Positions 1 to 11,136 of a stretch of 64,000 nt of DNA are shown in pieces (position 1 is the stretch's first letter; each line of letters starts with the position of its first letter). The stretch is from assembly GCF_008831285.2 (NCBI RefSeq), contig NC_045148.1, positions 18,159,002 through 18,223,001 on the forward strand, read 5' to 3'. A model generated the notes under the pieces. It had not been told where the DNA came from and made no database searches. It worked only from the letters and a program-made list of their open reading frames with translations. Made by a program: the position numbers and the translations under genes. The DNA comes from Nymphaea colorata (Eukaryota; Streptophyta; Magnoliopsida; Nymphaeales; Nymphaeaceae).

Positions 1-29
1 ATTTGGTTCTTTGTTTTTTCTATTATTCC

Positions 30-3000
30 ATGGCAAATACTCAGCAAGAGACTACAAAAAATTTAAGACGTCTCAATAGCAACGAGCAAAGCAGCCAACC
101 TCTGAAAATCACCAATACCCTCTTGAATGGCACCAACTACTTAAGTTGGGCTAAGGCGGCTCGACTGTTTCTAAGCGGTCGATCCAAGGTTGGATATGTA
201 AACGGGAAGATTAGTCCTCCTGACAGGTCAGATCCTAGATTCGACGACTGGCAATCTGAAAATGATATGGTGATGTCATGACTCATCAATTCTATGGAAC
301 CCTCTATTTCAAACCTGTTTATGTATCAAGAAACTGCCAAGGAGATTTGGGATGAGTTAAAACAACTCTTTTCCAAACAAAATAACCTCGCACGGGTTTA
401 TCAAATTCAGGTTGAAATTGCAAATCTTATGAAAGGTGACAAGCCATTGAATCTCTACATAGGAGAACTTAAAAGTTGATTTAATAAACTTCTGCAATAT
501 AGGCCTGCTACGACTGATCCTGATACATACAAGATTCGATTTGAAGAAGACAAAATCTTTAAGTTGTTGGCAGGTTTAGGAGCCGATTATGAAGGTATTA
601 GGAGTCAAATCCTCAATACCACTCCACTGCCTAACTTCAACAATGTCTGTCAAATGTTACAAAGAGAGGCTGCACGAAGACAAGTTATGAACTCCAAAAC
701 TGAAATTTCTGAAGAAAGCCGTGAAGAAATGGCGTGCGTCGCTCAAACCGACTTTGTCAAGGGGGATCAAAAAATTCTGAACACCAACAAACCTCCCAAC
801 GCCAACTTCAGCTATCAGAAAGGAAGAAATAAATTTAGATGCACCCACTGCAAGAGGTCTGGTCACACTCGTGAAAAATGTTGGGAGCTAGTTGGAAGAC
901 CAACAAGAGACAAAGCGACGTCCTCCACCAATTTTGTGTCTTCCACCAACCTTGATTCAGCCAACTTTGTCACCAAGGACGATCTTGAGAAATTTTTTCA
1001 AAAATTCGCAAAGACCAATTTAATATCTTCTCAGCCTCTCAGCAATTCCGAAGGTAATAACTTTGCTTTGACTACTACTTTAAATCATCCTACTTGGGTC
1101 GTTGATACAGGGGCCACTGATCATATGTCTAGTGATTTAACACAATTGATACAGCTGATGGATCACCCATTACTGCTGAGGGATACAGTGAAACAATATT
1201 TTTTAAGAAAGGGCAGAAATCTCAAGTTTTATATATTCCAAAATTGTCAGCAAATCTCATGTCTGTTAGCAAATTAACCAAGTCTCACAACTGTTTGGTT
1301 GTTTTTTCTTCAAAAGATGTGATATTTCAAGATTGTGTGACGAAACAGGAGATTGGTAGAGGGCATGAGCAGAATGGGCTGTACGTGATGGACGAAAATT
1401 GTTGCAACCTCATGGTGAATGATCAGCAAGACCGACATTCTCACTACTAGACCTGGCACGCCAGACTTGGTCACATCTCTGATCAAAGCTTAACTCGTCT
1501 TATTCCAAATCTTACGATTGAAAATAAATCATGTGATGCTTGTGAATTTTCTAAGTCCACGAGATTACCTTTTCAATCTTCTACGGAAAAATCAAAGGAT
1601 ATTTTTGATTTAGTTCATTCAGATGTTTGGGGACCAGCCCCAGAAGCGTCATACTCTGGCTTCAGATATTATGTCTCCTTTATTGATGATAAGACTCGCA
1701 TGACTTGGTTGTTTTTTCTTAAATATAAGAGTGAAGTTTTCAGTGCATTTAAAGATTTTTTCAATATGGTGCATACTCAATATGGAGTCAAAATTAAAAA
1801 ATTTCGCTTTGACAATGGAGGAGAATATGTGAATGATGCTCTTGAAACCTTTCTAAAAGGGGAAGGAAGACAACCTCAGTATTCTTGTGCAGGTACCCCA
1901 CAGCAGAACGGAGTGGCTGAACGAAAAAATAGACAACTGTTGAATATTGCTCGATCTCTTATGACTCACATGCATATTCCCTTTCGTTTCTGGAATGACG
2001 CTATTGCTACGACATGTTATATTGTCAACAGGGCACCTCGTTCCAGCATTGAAAATCAAGTTCCTATAGAACTACTTTTCAATAGAAAAGTTTCTATAAA
2101 ACATCTTAAAGTTTTTGGATGCAAGTGCTATGTTCATATACAAGAAAAATTTAGGAACAAATTTGAAAAACGTGCCGTCAAAAGCATCTTCCTTGGCTAT
2201 TCTAGCAGAAAGAAGAGGTACAAATGTTATGCTCCAGTACTAGAAGATCACTTATATCTCGTGATGTGAAGTTTTTTGAATAGGAAACTTTCTTTGAGCA
2301 TCAAAGACAGGGGGAGATGAATGTTGCTAATCCCATCAAGCAGTCCACTTTGACAACGGTTGAAACCAGCTATGAAACTCCTAATGATAGTAAGCAGCTC
2401 ATATTGCCTATGGTTGAACCCCACTTTGAAATCGTCCCAAATGATGTGTCCTTACTTCCGCCTATAAGAACTGAACAACCTGATACCAACATCAATCCCA
2501 GCACTCTTTCCACCGAGCTAAATTCTAACTTCAGTAACTCAAGCCAACCAGAAAATTCCACTAGACGATCCACCCGACCTACTAGAGCACAAACAAAATT
2601 TAGTGACTATTACACCTATCTTACAGCAAACAAAAAGCATTCCATAGACCAATACCTATCTTTCGAAAATCTACGCATTCACTATAAATCCTATATCCTA
2701 AACACATACTCCCAACACGAACCAAAAACCTATGAGGAGGCAAAATCTGATCCAAAGTGGTGTAATGGAATGGAAGAGGAGCTTGCAGCATTGAAAAAAA
2801 TCAGACATGGGTCCTAGTTCCTCTACTTGATGGCAAGAAGCTGGTTGGATGCAAGTGGGTCTATCGAGTAAAATATAACAACGATGGAAGTGTGGAGCGC
2901 TATAAAGTTCGCTTGGTCGCCAAAAGATTCACTCAAACTGAAGGTATTGACTATACTGAAGCCTTTGCTCCCGTTGCAAAGATGAGCTCTGTCTGTACTT

Positions 3001-4250
3001 TAATCTCAGTAGCAGCAAACAAGAAATGGCCTCTGACTCAACTTGATGTGAAAAATGTTTTTCTTCATGGTGATCTCAACGAGGAAGTCTATATGGAGGC
3101 TCCAAAAAGCATAAATAATGAGCACAAGTACGTATGTAAGTTGAAAAAGGCTCTTTACGGTTTGAAACAGTCACCGCGAGCTTGGTTCTCTCGTCTCAGT
3201 GATACACTTTCAAAAATGGGCTTCAAAAGAAGAAGTGCTGATCATACTATGTTTATGTCTTTGAGGAATTCTAAAATTTGCATTCTCCTAGTCTATGTGG
3301 ACGACATAATAATGACAAGTGATGATGTTGATTTTATGTCACGCGTCAAAGACTATTTAAATCAGCTATTTGAAATCAAAGATTTGGGATTACTAAGATT
3401 CTTCTTAGGGATTGAAGTTGCACACTCAAACAAAGGAGTCTTTCTTTGTCAAAGGAAATATACGTTAGATCTATTGAAAGAAACATGATGCTTGGGTGCC
3501 AAACCATTAGAAACTCCACTTGAAGCCAACTGTAAATTAAAGAAAGATGAAGGAGAACTAGTCGAGAATATTCAAAGCTTTCAGAAACTCGTTGGTAAGC
3601 TCATATATCTAACTGTTACAAGATCAGACATATCATATGCTGTAAGCCTCATTAGCCAGTTTATGCATTCTCCTAGATCGACTCATATTGAAGCTGCCCA
3701 TAGAATCTTGAGGTATTTGAAAAGATGCCCTGGAAAAGGAATTTTAATGAAACGTGATCTGCCCTTAGATGTCGTGGGTTATACTGATGTAGACTGGGCA
3801 GGGGATCCAAACGATCGAAGATCCACATCTGGTTTCTGCACCTTCGTTGGAGGAAATCTTGTAACTTGGAGAAGCAAAAAACAGTCTGTAGTTGCTCGAT
3901 CAAGTGCTGAAGCAGAATACAGAGCTATGGCTAGATGTACATGTGAGCTTGTGTAGATTAAAGCCCTTCTGAAGGATATGAATATTGATGTGCGAAATCC
4001 TATGAAGCTTATATGCGATAATATGGCTGCAATATATATCGGGGCAAATCCGGTCTTTCATGAAAGGACCAAACACATTGAAGTTGACTATCACTTCATT
4101 AGAGAAAAAATTCAAGATGGGACTATCGAAACTTGTCATGTTAAAAGTGAAAATTAGTTGGCTGATATCTTCACCAAGAGCCTTGCACGCGAGAAGCATC
4201 AAAGCATTATAAACAAGTTGGGACAGATTGATATCTGTCCTCCAACTTGA
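30..4250 (+). pseudogene. Copia gag-pol polyprotein, broken
   Basis: Gag starts at ATG 30 and includes a CX2CX4HX4C zinc knuckle near 840-882. The protease has a DTGA active site near 1104. Integrase shows the zinc-binding region (about 1450-1560) and catalytic Asp, Asp and Glu near 1622, 1810 and 1918. Reverse transcriptase spans about 2830-3480 with the YVDD box near 3294. RNase H spans about 3760-4200. In-frame stops are seen at 279-281 (TGA), 477-479 (TGA), 1448-1450 (TAG), 2281-2283 (TAG), 3486-3488 (TGA), 3954-3956 (TAG) and 4155-4157 (TAG). The reading frame changes near 1145, 2235 and 2790. Between these lesions the domains are still easy to read, so the insertion is not very old. Confidence 0.93.
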
Positions 4251-4259
4251 GGGGGAAAT
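4249..4259 (+). other. Polypurine tract of the copia element
   Basis: GAGGGGGAAAT lies directly before the LTR start. It follows the end of the pol reading frame, which is the standard place for the plus-strand primer. Confidence 0.8.
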
Positions 4260-4600
4260 TGTTGTGAGATTTGTGGAAGAAGATTGTTGCTGCCAAAAAA
4301 ATCAAGATCAACAATATTTTGCAATTACAATGAGAAGGAAGGAAAGTCATGATGAGAAGGAAGAAAATCTTCTTTTTTATGGAAAGATCAAATAACGGTC
4401 TTCCTGGTTATCGTCCCTTTGGAATGTATAAAACCCCCATTTTCTCTTTGATTGTAATAGTGTGAGGATTAATAAAACAGCAGCCTCTTCTTCCTCCGTG
4501 GACGTAGGCCAAAGTGCCGAACCACGTAAATTTGCGTTGCTCCCTTCTTTGTCGCTTCTTTCTCATGTTTTCTATCATTGTTAATGCATGAATCTTAACA
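4260..4600 (+). repeat. 3' LTR of the copia element
   Basis: The LTR is about 341 bp, bounded by TGTT at the left and AACA at the right, and follows directly on the purine tract at 4249-4259. It contains a TATAAAA box at 4427-4433 and an AATAAA signal at 4471-4476, as expected for an LTR promoter and polyadenylation region. The partner LTR is outside the window, so the exact edges rest on the TG..CA rule and on the abrupt start of MATE exon sequence at 4601. Confidence 0.8.
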
Positions 4601-5160
4601 ACCAGATCATGACAGCTGAAGGTATTGCCAACTTGAGAAAGCTCAAGATGTCCTGCACCACACGCCTTGAGAACCGGGTCCATGTATTGTTGCAGGAAGG
4701 AGAAAACTTATGTACAGGGACAAGAATAGCACATTGATAAAATAAGAAGTTGAATTTGCAAGGGCAGCACCCCTGTAACTGAGCCTACTTGAAGACCGGA
4801 TACCAACATATGAGGAAATGCGGAGAGACTCCTGGAACTTAGCATCATTGGCAAGACAATGTTCTGGGCCTGCAGAAACCTGACTTCACACCATGCAGCA
4901 TACCGAAAAAGAAGAGGTCTGGAGTCATCCACCTAGCGTAGGTCCCTGTTTCCTTAGATATATCTGGGCGTGACCAAAAGCAAACAGAATCTCTTCAGTG
5001 TACGCCGACAGGAAGGCAAGGGAAATGCTGACAAAGAAAAGGATAAATATGAATCTCTGCATGTAAACTCGGAGCATATGATACTGTTTTGTTCCATAAG
5101 CGTGTCCACACAGCGTGTCCAATGCAGAGGCAGTACCCATCTCATCCAACAGACACGGCT
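4601..5160 (-). pseudogene. MATE/DETOXIFICATION transporter fragment, equivalent of coding exon 2
   Basis: Read on the minus strand, this is the second coding exon of a plant MATE carrier. It begins near 5155 with the SALDTLCG.AYG motif and ends at 4606 with SFLKLAIPSAVMI, the same point where exon 2 ends in the two intact MATE genes of this window. The frame breaks near 4930 and again further on, and several residues of the family pattern are lost. The next two bases are the splice donor GT, after which the copia LTR begins. It seems closer to the DTX16-like branch (KQYHML.VYMQR) than to the two neighbours, so it is probably not a recent copy of them. I found no matching exon 1 to its right; exons 3-7 would lie beyond the left edge. 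Confidence 0.87.
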
Positions 5161-6100
5161 AAATGTTAGGAAGGATTGATTTTGAATATCTCAAGCAAAT
5201 GAATAAGCAGATAAAGAAAAATGCGATTATTGAGAATACTGATCTTGGGCACTTAAAGTTCTGGACTTTACCTATTAATGTAGAACAAGAACAGTAGTAT
5301 TAATGCAGAAAGAGAACAGTGGTTATAGATATGCCTGGTTGATAACAGCTTGAGAAATAAAGAAGCCAATAAGAATTTGAAGCTCAAATTTTGGGATTTA
5401 GCAACTATTTTATTAAATATTTTACAGGTGAAGAATAATATTGAGAGTGATCCTTTGCAAAAACAGGTTGGTCAATCTTCATCAACGAAATTGAAAATTT
5501 GGAAATGAATGAATCAGATAAGTAAACTTATATATGAGAAATATAACATGATATTAAATTCCACGATAGTTTGACCAACGAGATCAACACTGTCTAACAA
5601 TGATGCTCATCCATTTATAAGAAAAAGTATCATAAGTACGAGCCAGCTACATGAGATGCATGCGTTTATATGATTGATCAATAATGAGCATTTTGTTCAA
5701 TTTCTACTGTGAAATTTTAAAATAAGTTCTTTTCTTTAACACTGAATAATTTCACAAGTTCTATCATGGTTGATAATGATGAACAGCAAATACCTCTCTG
5801 AACGTTGAGCCTCTTGGACATGGAAAGAAGTTAAATCTTTTAATAGAACCACCTTGGTTTTGATTATCTAATAGAAAAATCTTTAAGAAGAGGCGTCTGG
5901 TCACAAATTTTTAGAGGTTTTTGATGTATCTACTATCCTTATTTGCAGACCTATACAAAACACGAATTGGATCTCATGCAAGTCCCGAGGTCTTTGCCTC
6001 TACCCTTCTTCAAGTTTCGGAACCCACATGCTATCGGCAGACCCTTCAACATGATCAACGGAAGGAATCTATTAATTAGAATGTGAAGTCCATATTCAAG
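5161..6100. other. Intergenic, nothing recognised
   Basis: AT-rich unique-looking DNA with no coding exon I can support. MATE exon 1 would be expected here on the minus strand, but I did not find it. Confidence 0.5.
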
Positions 6101-6320
6101 AACTTTGTCCCTAGCAATCAATTAGTTAAACATGTTGTCAGCTGCAAATGGGTGTTCAAGGTTAAACTAAAGGCTGTTCGAACAGTATACTGAAATCTTC
6201 AGTCCTTTTGTGAAACTAGCAACCACACGACTTATATTATCTGAAAGGCTGAAAATTTATCAACGTGACATTTAAAATGCATTTTTATATGGATATTTGA
6301 CAGCAGCAAGTAATAAAACT
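6100..6320 (+). mobile_element. Remnant of a copia reverse transcriptase
   Basis: Translated fragments follow the start of the copia reverse transcriptase in order: an SCKWVFKVK-like block near 6140, then an F.P.VK.AT.RLI-like block near 6200-6240, then a NAFLYGYLT-like block near 6276-6303. Stops and frame changes separate them. It is far more decayed than the element at the left edge and is a different insertion. Confidence 0.75.
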
Positions 6321-6326
6321 ACATGT

Positions 6327-6505
6327 AGAGGTGGGAGCTGGGCCGGGTATGGGGCTTGGGCTCATGTCGTAAAATTGAATATCTGATTATTTATTTATAA
6401 TTATATTTATATATTATATGATATATATATATATATTTTGCAGGCAGTCGGGCTGCACCCGGGCTGCATGCACAGCTTACTGCCCGGCCTGACGCACAAC
6501 CCTAG
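6327..6505. mobile_element. Short non-autonomous hAT-like element with 8-bp target duplication
   Basis: The 8-bp repeat CTACATGT occurs at 6319-6326 and again at 6506-6513, flanking a 179-bp unit. The unit has the GGGCCGGG-type ends common in plant hAT derivatives; its right end read in reverse (CTAGGGTTGTGCG...) partly matches its left end. An AT-rich stretch lies in the middle. It sits directly against the decayed copia fragment. Confidence 0.7.
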
Positions 6506-6652
6506 CTACATGTGGGCTGGTATTAGCATTTGCCCACATTAACCCAAAAAAATTCATGATTTTACATATTGTTGCTCTCAATAATTGGGACCTTTTTAAT
6601 ATATCAGTGCCCTTAAGATTAATCTAGCTAAAATTGTTTTAGTTTGTGCTCC

Positions 6653-6878
6653 TCAATGGGTGGAACCAAGGGGGGCTCGTAGGGCCCTGACCACACTTTA
6701 AAAAAAAATTCAAAAAAGTTACATTTATATTTTAGAAAATTTTACTCGTCCTATATAAAAATTTTGAAAAATAAAATTTTGGTCCCTGTCAAAATTTAAA
6801 AACTTTAATTCGGCTCTTCTTATGAAAAATTTCTGGCTTCGCCCCTTATTAACCTAGTACTTCTAGCTCCGCCACTGG
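6653..6878. repeat. Dispersed repeat, TGGCGGAGC-end family, copy 1
   Basis: It starts near GGTGGAACCAAGG and ends with GCTCCGCCACTGG, an imperfect inverted pair. The interior shares long blocks with 54440-54655, for example TATAAAAATTTTGAAAAAT and TCAAAATTTAAAAACTTTAA. The ends resemble those of plant DNA-transposon derivatives. No coding capacity. Confidence 0.65.
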
Positions 6879-7519
6879 CAATAATTACAGTAGCCGTTTC
6901 CTCACCTCATGCAGAAACTCTCCACTACCTCTTATGCAACACAACAATCTCCATGGGTATTCATGGGTAGGGGAGTTCAATATTCCTGTAGAAGGCAAAG
7001 ATTGAATACAGATTATAACACGTATGGACCCAGCTTGAGAATGTTCCACGACCGATTTATAGCGATCGATCAGGACAAACTTGTACCAAATCTGGTGTGA
7101 AAGATTTTTGTCATTTTCTATTGTACTAACGAATTATCGGTTCTCATTCAACATCTAATGCATATTGTACTGTCTGATCCAATGTAATTGGCGGGATAAA
7201 AAACTTTTTAGATCAAGAATCCAGTGATTTTATATATTCCTCCTCTTACTCACGAGACAAGTTTCTTTTTTTGGTTTTCCCTTTCTTCAGCAAAGATTTT
7301 GAAAGAAAGTAAGAATCCCAATTAAATTGCTAAAGCAGTTTAATTATTCTAAGAGATATAGCATAGTCGGTCGGCTCGAGTATCATACATGCATTTTCAA
7401 TTTAATTTCTGTAAGTGAAACTCATTTGAACTGTAAATGGTAGTTGAATGACATACCATTTAGGTCCGAAAACAACCCTAAACCCAAGGATGAGAAAAAG
7501 GGGTTACCTTGCTTCAAAC

Positions 7520-7971
7520 TAAGGCAGGGCATTGGGTAGGGCCGGGCCGGCCCAAGGCTCGACAAAGTCGGGCTTAGGCTGGCTCAAAACCTTTGGTAGC
7601 AGCCCAAGCCTTGCCCACTTAGTTGTCGGGTCAGACCAGACCATCAAATGCATACCCGTCAGTTCGATGTCAGACCTTATATGAAACTTTTAACTTCATT
7701 TTTTAATATCTCAGAAACACAAACAGATGTATCAAGTGTTTTTAAGAAAGCCATAAGTGGCACATGAAGAAGTTCTAAAGGAGCCATTGGGGATGCACCA
7801 AACGTTTGTATGTCGGCATCGGGTCGAGTCGAGGTCGGACCCCAGTGCCGAGCTCAGGCCAGTTCAGTCCATCCCGATAAATTTTTTTATCGGGTTAATC
7901 CGAATATCAAATAGGTAGTCTAAGCCCGACCCATCACAAACCGCCCACCACCGGACTACTGCCCACCCTTA
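7520..7971. mobile_element. Non-autonomous hAT-like element, 452 bp, exact 8-bp target duplication
   Basis: CTTCAAAC is present at 7512-7519 and 7972-7979. The left end TAAGGCAGGGCATTGGG and the right end in reverse complement TAAGGGTGGGCAGTAG form imperfect terminal inverted repeats. The interior is GC-rich with repeated GGGCCGGGCC and CCCGACCC blocks. No transposase reading frame is present. Confidence 0.8.
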
Positions 7972-8539
7972 CTTCAAACACATCACCACTTAAATGTTTA
8001 GCTAGCGCATTAGGACAATGCTTCCAAGAAATAGGACAATTCTTTGTTCCTTGTTTAGCTAGCACCTCATGACATTGACACACGCTTCCAACAAAGAAAA
8101 GATTTGTTTAAGTAGGCGGATTACTTTCTTATCTCTCTTTTAAACATTTCTTAATTTTAAAAAGAAAAGATTTGTTTATAAGCTCAAGATGAAAGAACAG
8201 TCAAAAAGTTTGTCCTCTACGTTATATTTATATTTATCTATCGTTACCAACTTCCACTTTTGTTGTTATTATTATAACTGATTACTTAAATATTCCTTAG
8301 GAAAAACTTTTTTGATAGACAAAGAGCTTCCTGTCGATTTGTGCCTCATTAATTAATGGTGAATTTTTGTCAATCTCACTGGTCAACATTAACAGGCGAG
8401 ACTCCTTTTTGGCGTCAATAAAGTTCGGCCAAATAAAGATGAACGCCAAAATAAGAAATTATATTAATTAAACAAAATTTTTGTACTATATATAATCCAC
8501 GAATCACTAGATTAGTGTTGCCCATCGTCCATGCAGGAG

Positions 8540-8825
8540 TTTCCTAAGAATCGGTTTTAATTGGATCTTGAATCGAAATTGAACCGTTTTTATGATGAAA
8601 TATTAAGGTCTGAATGGGTTTTAGTTTCTGCTGGATCCGGATGTGATGGACGGCGTCCATTTGAAACTGAATCCGCGGTTCAAGATCATATGTTTGAGCT
8701 CGCATTTTGCAAATAATGCTGCAGGTTGTTGGATTTAACATTTGGATTCAAATCTAAGTGATAGCATTTCGAATTCAGATTCATCTGTATTGAGGTCTGT
8801 CCTGAATCGTGTCTGTTTGCATTCC
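8540..8825. repeat. Possible degenerate hAT-like repeat
   Basis: The right end in reverse complement begins TAGGAATGCAAACAG, the style of hAT element ends. Inverted matches lie inside (GATCTTGAA near 8565 and TTCAAGATC near 8680). I see no convincing target duplication, so this stays tentative. Confidence 0.35.
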
Positions 8826-8829
8826 TACT

Positions 8830-9532
8830 TACTACAGCAGCATCATATTTGATAAGTTTTTTTCTCTTTTTCTCTTCATTATTTAGAAAGTTTAATTTTC
8901 AAGTGTTACTTACCTCTCTTTTAGGCATTTCATTTCTTTGTAGTTTTCAATCTGGATCTTAGTTTTGCTCAACCCCAAAAATAAGGGCTTAGATTGCTAT
9001 TATATATCCTAAGTTTTTCCCTCAATTGGGCTATTATATGAATAAATTCTATCTTTTGAAAATTACAAAAAGCTGGAGTTAATTCCTTATAACTATTAGG
9101 AAGTTGCATTAATTACTTTCAACTTTTGTAATACTAAAAAAATTTAGTCATGTAAAGAGATGTTTAAGAACTTATAAGGAGAGATGTTAAAATGGTTAAC
9201 TATCTTGCTTTCTAGCCTTTTTCAGACTCGAATGAAAATTGTTTGGGCCACGTTGGAATCCGTCGAACCAGGAGCCCAAGCTCGATAGTGGATTAGGTCA
9301 GCATCAAAGTACATGTGAGGATGTGTGTGGTTTAAGGGAGTTAGATTGTAACACCAAAAAAAATTATTCTCATATTAAAGATTATAAGAAATCTTCAATG
9401 ACTTGGGTGGTTAGTAGTTTTGGTTTTTACTTATTTTCAAACTAAAATAAAAGTTAGGGAGCAAGTTGTTACAAGCTTAGTTGACATTGGTCAATTGTCT
9501 CTACCAGATGTGAGAGAAGCATCATATTATAT

Positions 9533-9606
<74 letters not shown>

Positions 9607-10380
9607 AGCTAAGCCCTTGTGAGAGGAGATGTTTGATGCGCTGGAATAGAAGGCTGTAAGATGTTAAATCGCTATCCGGCTTGTCTTTAGGAGTATGAAA
9701 TTATGAATAAAACAGAAAAGGGTGGTCAAGTCAAGCAAAATTTTATGAACTTAACTACTTACCTATGTCTTTGTCGTACCTATAAAGTTAAGGGCCTAGA
9801 TATATATATATTTGCATACTTTCCTGCCACCTTGAAAGCGAAAAAGACAAGCCCTTTTCCCATCTCAAAATATTCCCTTGTCCGAGATGTGCCGATACTA
9901 ATAATAGCAATTCATTGGAACGACCTTGGCTTCAGGATTTTCAGACTTTCCGGAGACCCACAAAATCTGAGTTGTAATGTATTTAGATTGTTAGGATCCA
10001 AACCATTTGTCTTTATATACGAGTTAGGCTGTCATATTTGGTTAGTCTTGAATGTTCTTCTGATTTCTTCTCTGCAAATATGATAAGCATCATCCCTGAA
10101 TTGAAGGCAACGGATAAATTCGTTTGATCCATGTCTCTTCTTTTTTTTTCTCATTTATCAAATGTGGTAACTTTTCCCAGGAAAATTAATTCATGCCCAT
10201 CAAAATTTGTGAAGAAAGCAACGTTTGGATTGTATTTGTCGAAAAAGTTTCTGAAATTTTATTTCATGATTTTTTATCTGAAAATTTTATCTCGTGGCCA
10301 TCAAACGGTCCTAATTGACAGGTCTTTGTTTCATTCGCCAATATAAACGAGTCCACATAAATTTAATAAACGATGGAAGC
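8830..10380. other. Intergenic, AT-rich, with a long (AT)n tract
   Basis: The one clear structure is the dinucleotide run at 9531-9602. A 126-codon open frame at 9703-10083 has no recognisable family. The proximal promoter of the first MATE gene should lie in the right part; a TATA-rich stretch at 10384-10399 is a possible core element. Confidence 0.5.
9531..9602. repeat. (AT)n microsatellite
   Basis: About 60 bases of uninterrupted AT preceded by a few ATATT units. Confidence 0.95.
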
Positions 10381-10619
10381 ACCTTATATATATATATATC
10401 AACATGCCGATCTAACGAAAAAGAACGTAAGACAGCGAAGCGTGGAGAATGGGCACCGGACCTGAGGACGACAATCGTGACATCGCTTCCCCTCACTCTC
10501 TCTAGCCGATAAAAGGGGAGAAAGTAGCCGAGAATCCCGTGGATCCTTAGCCTCATATCCCTCTCCCTCTCCCTCTTCCTCTTCTTCTTTCCGAAAGAGA
10601 GGTGGTGGCGGTGGTGACG

Positions 10620-11082
10620 ATGGAGGACGATCAGATGACAACGAGGGAGAGGTTGTTGGGGAAGGAGACCCTGTCGTCAAGCGACGGCGGTGGGATCTCG
10701 CTGGTGGCGGTCGCGCAAGAGGTGAAGCGGCAAGGCGTCATAGCGCTGCCCATGGTGCTCGTCAACATGTTCCAGTTCCTGCTGCAAGTCATCTCTCTCA
10801 TGATGGTCGGCCACCTCGGCCGCCTCTCCCTCTCCAGCGCTTCCATCGCTGCATCCCTCTGCAGCGTCACCGGCTTCACCATCCTTGTAACTCTCTCAAC
10901 CTCCCCCTTCTATATATATATATATATATATATAAGGATGCTCTTTATATTGAAACACTATAGTTGTCTTTTTAATGTTTAAAACATAATTGAACTTAAT
11001 CGGTGGAGTAAAAAGCGATTGTCTGGCCATCATGCTTATGCGCGGTTGAGTAGACGAATCCCGAATAGAGGTCTAACCGAAG

Positions 11083-11136
<54 letters not shown>

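Larger units (their letters stand above)
1..4600 (+). mobile_element. Degenerate Ty1/copia LTR retrotransposon (5' LTR outside window)
   Basis: The domains run in the copia order: gag with zinc knuckle, protease, integrase, reverse transcriptase, RNase H. A purine-rich tract and a 3' LTR ending in AACA follow. Integrase before reverse transcriptase separates it from Ty3/gypsy. The 5' LTR and primer-binding site must lie left of the window, because the likely gag start is at position 30. The coding part carries several stops and at least three frame changes, so the element cannot act by itself. It lies antisense to a MATE gene fragment on its right. Confidence 0.95.

Noticed and set aside
9703-10083. 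126-codon open frame on the plus strand
   Set aside because: No recognisable family and no splice or promoter context; composition is like the surrounding intergenic DNA.
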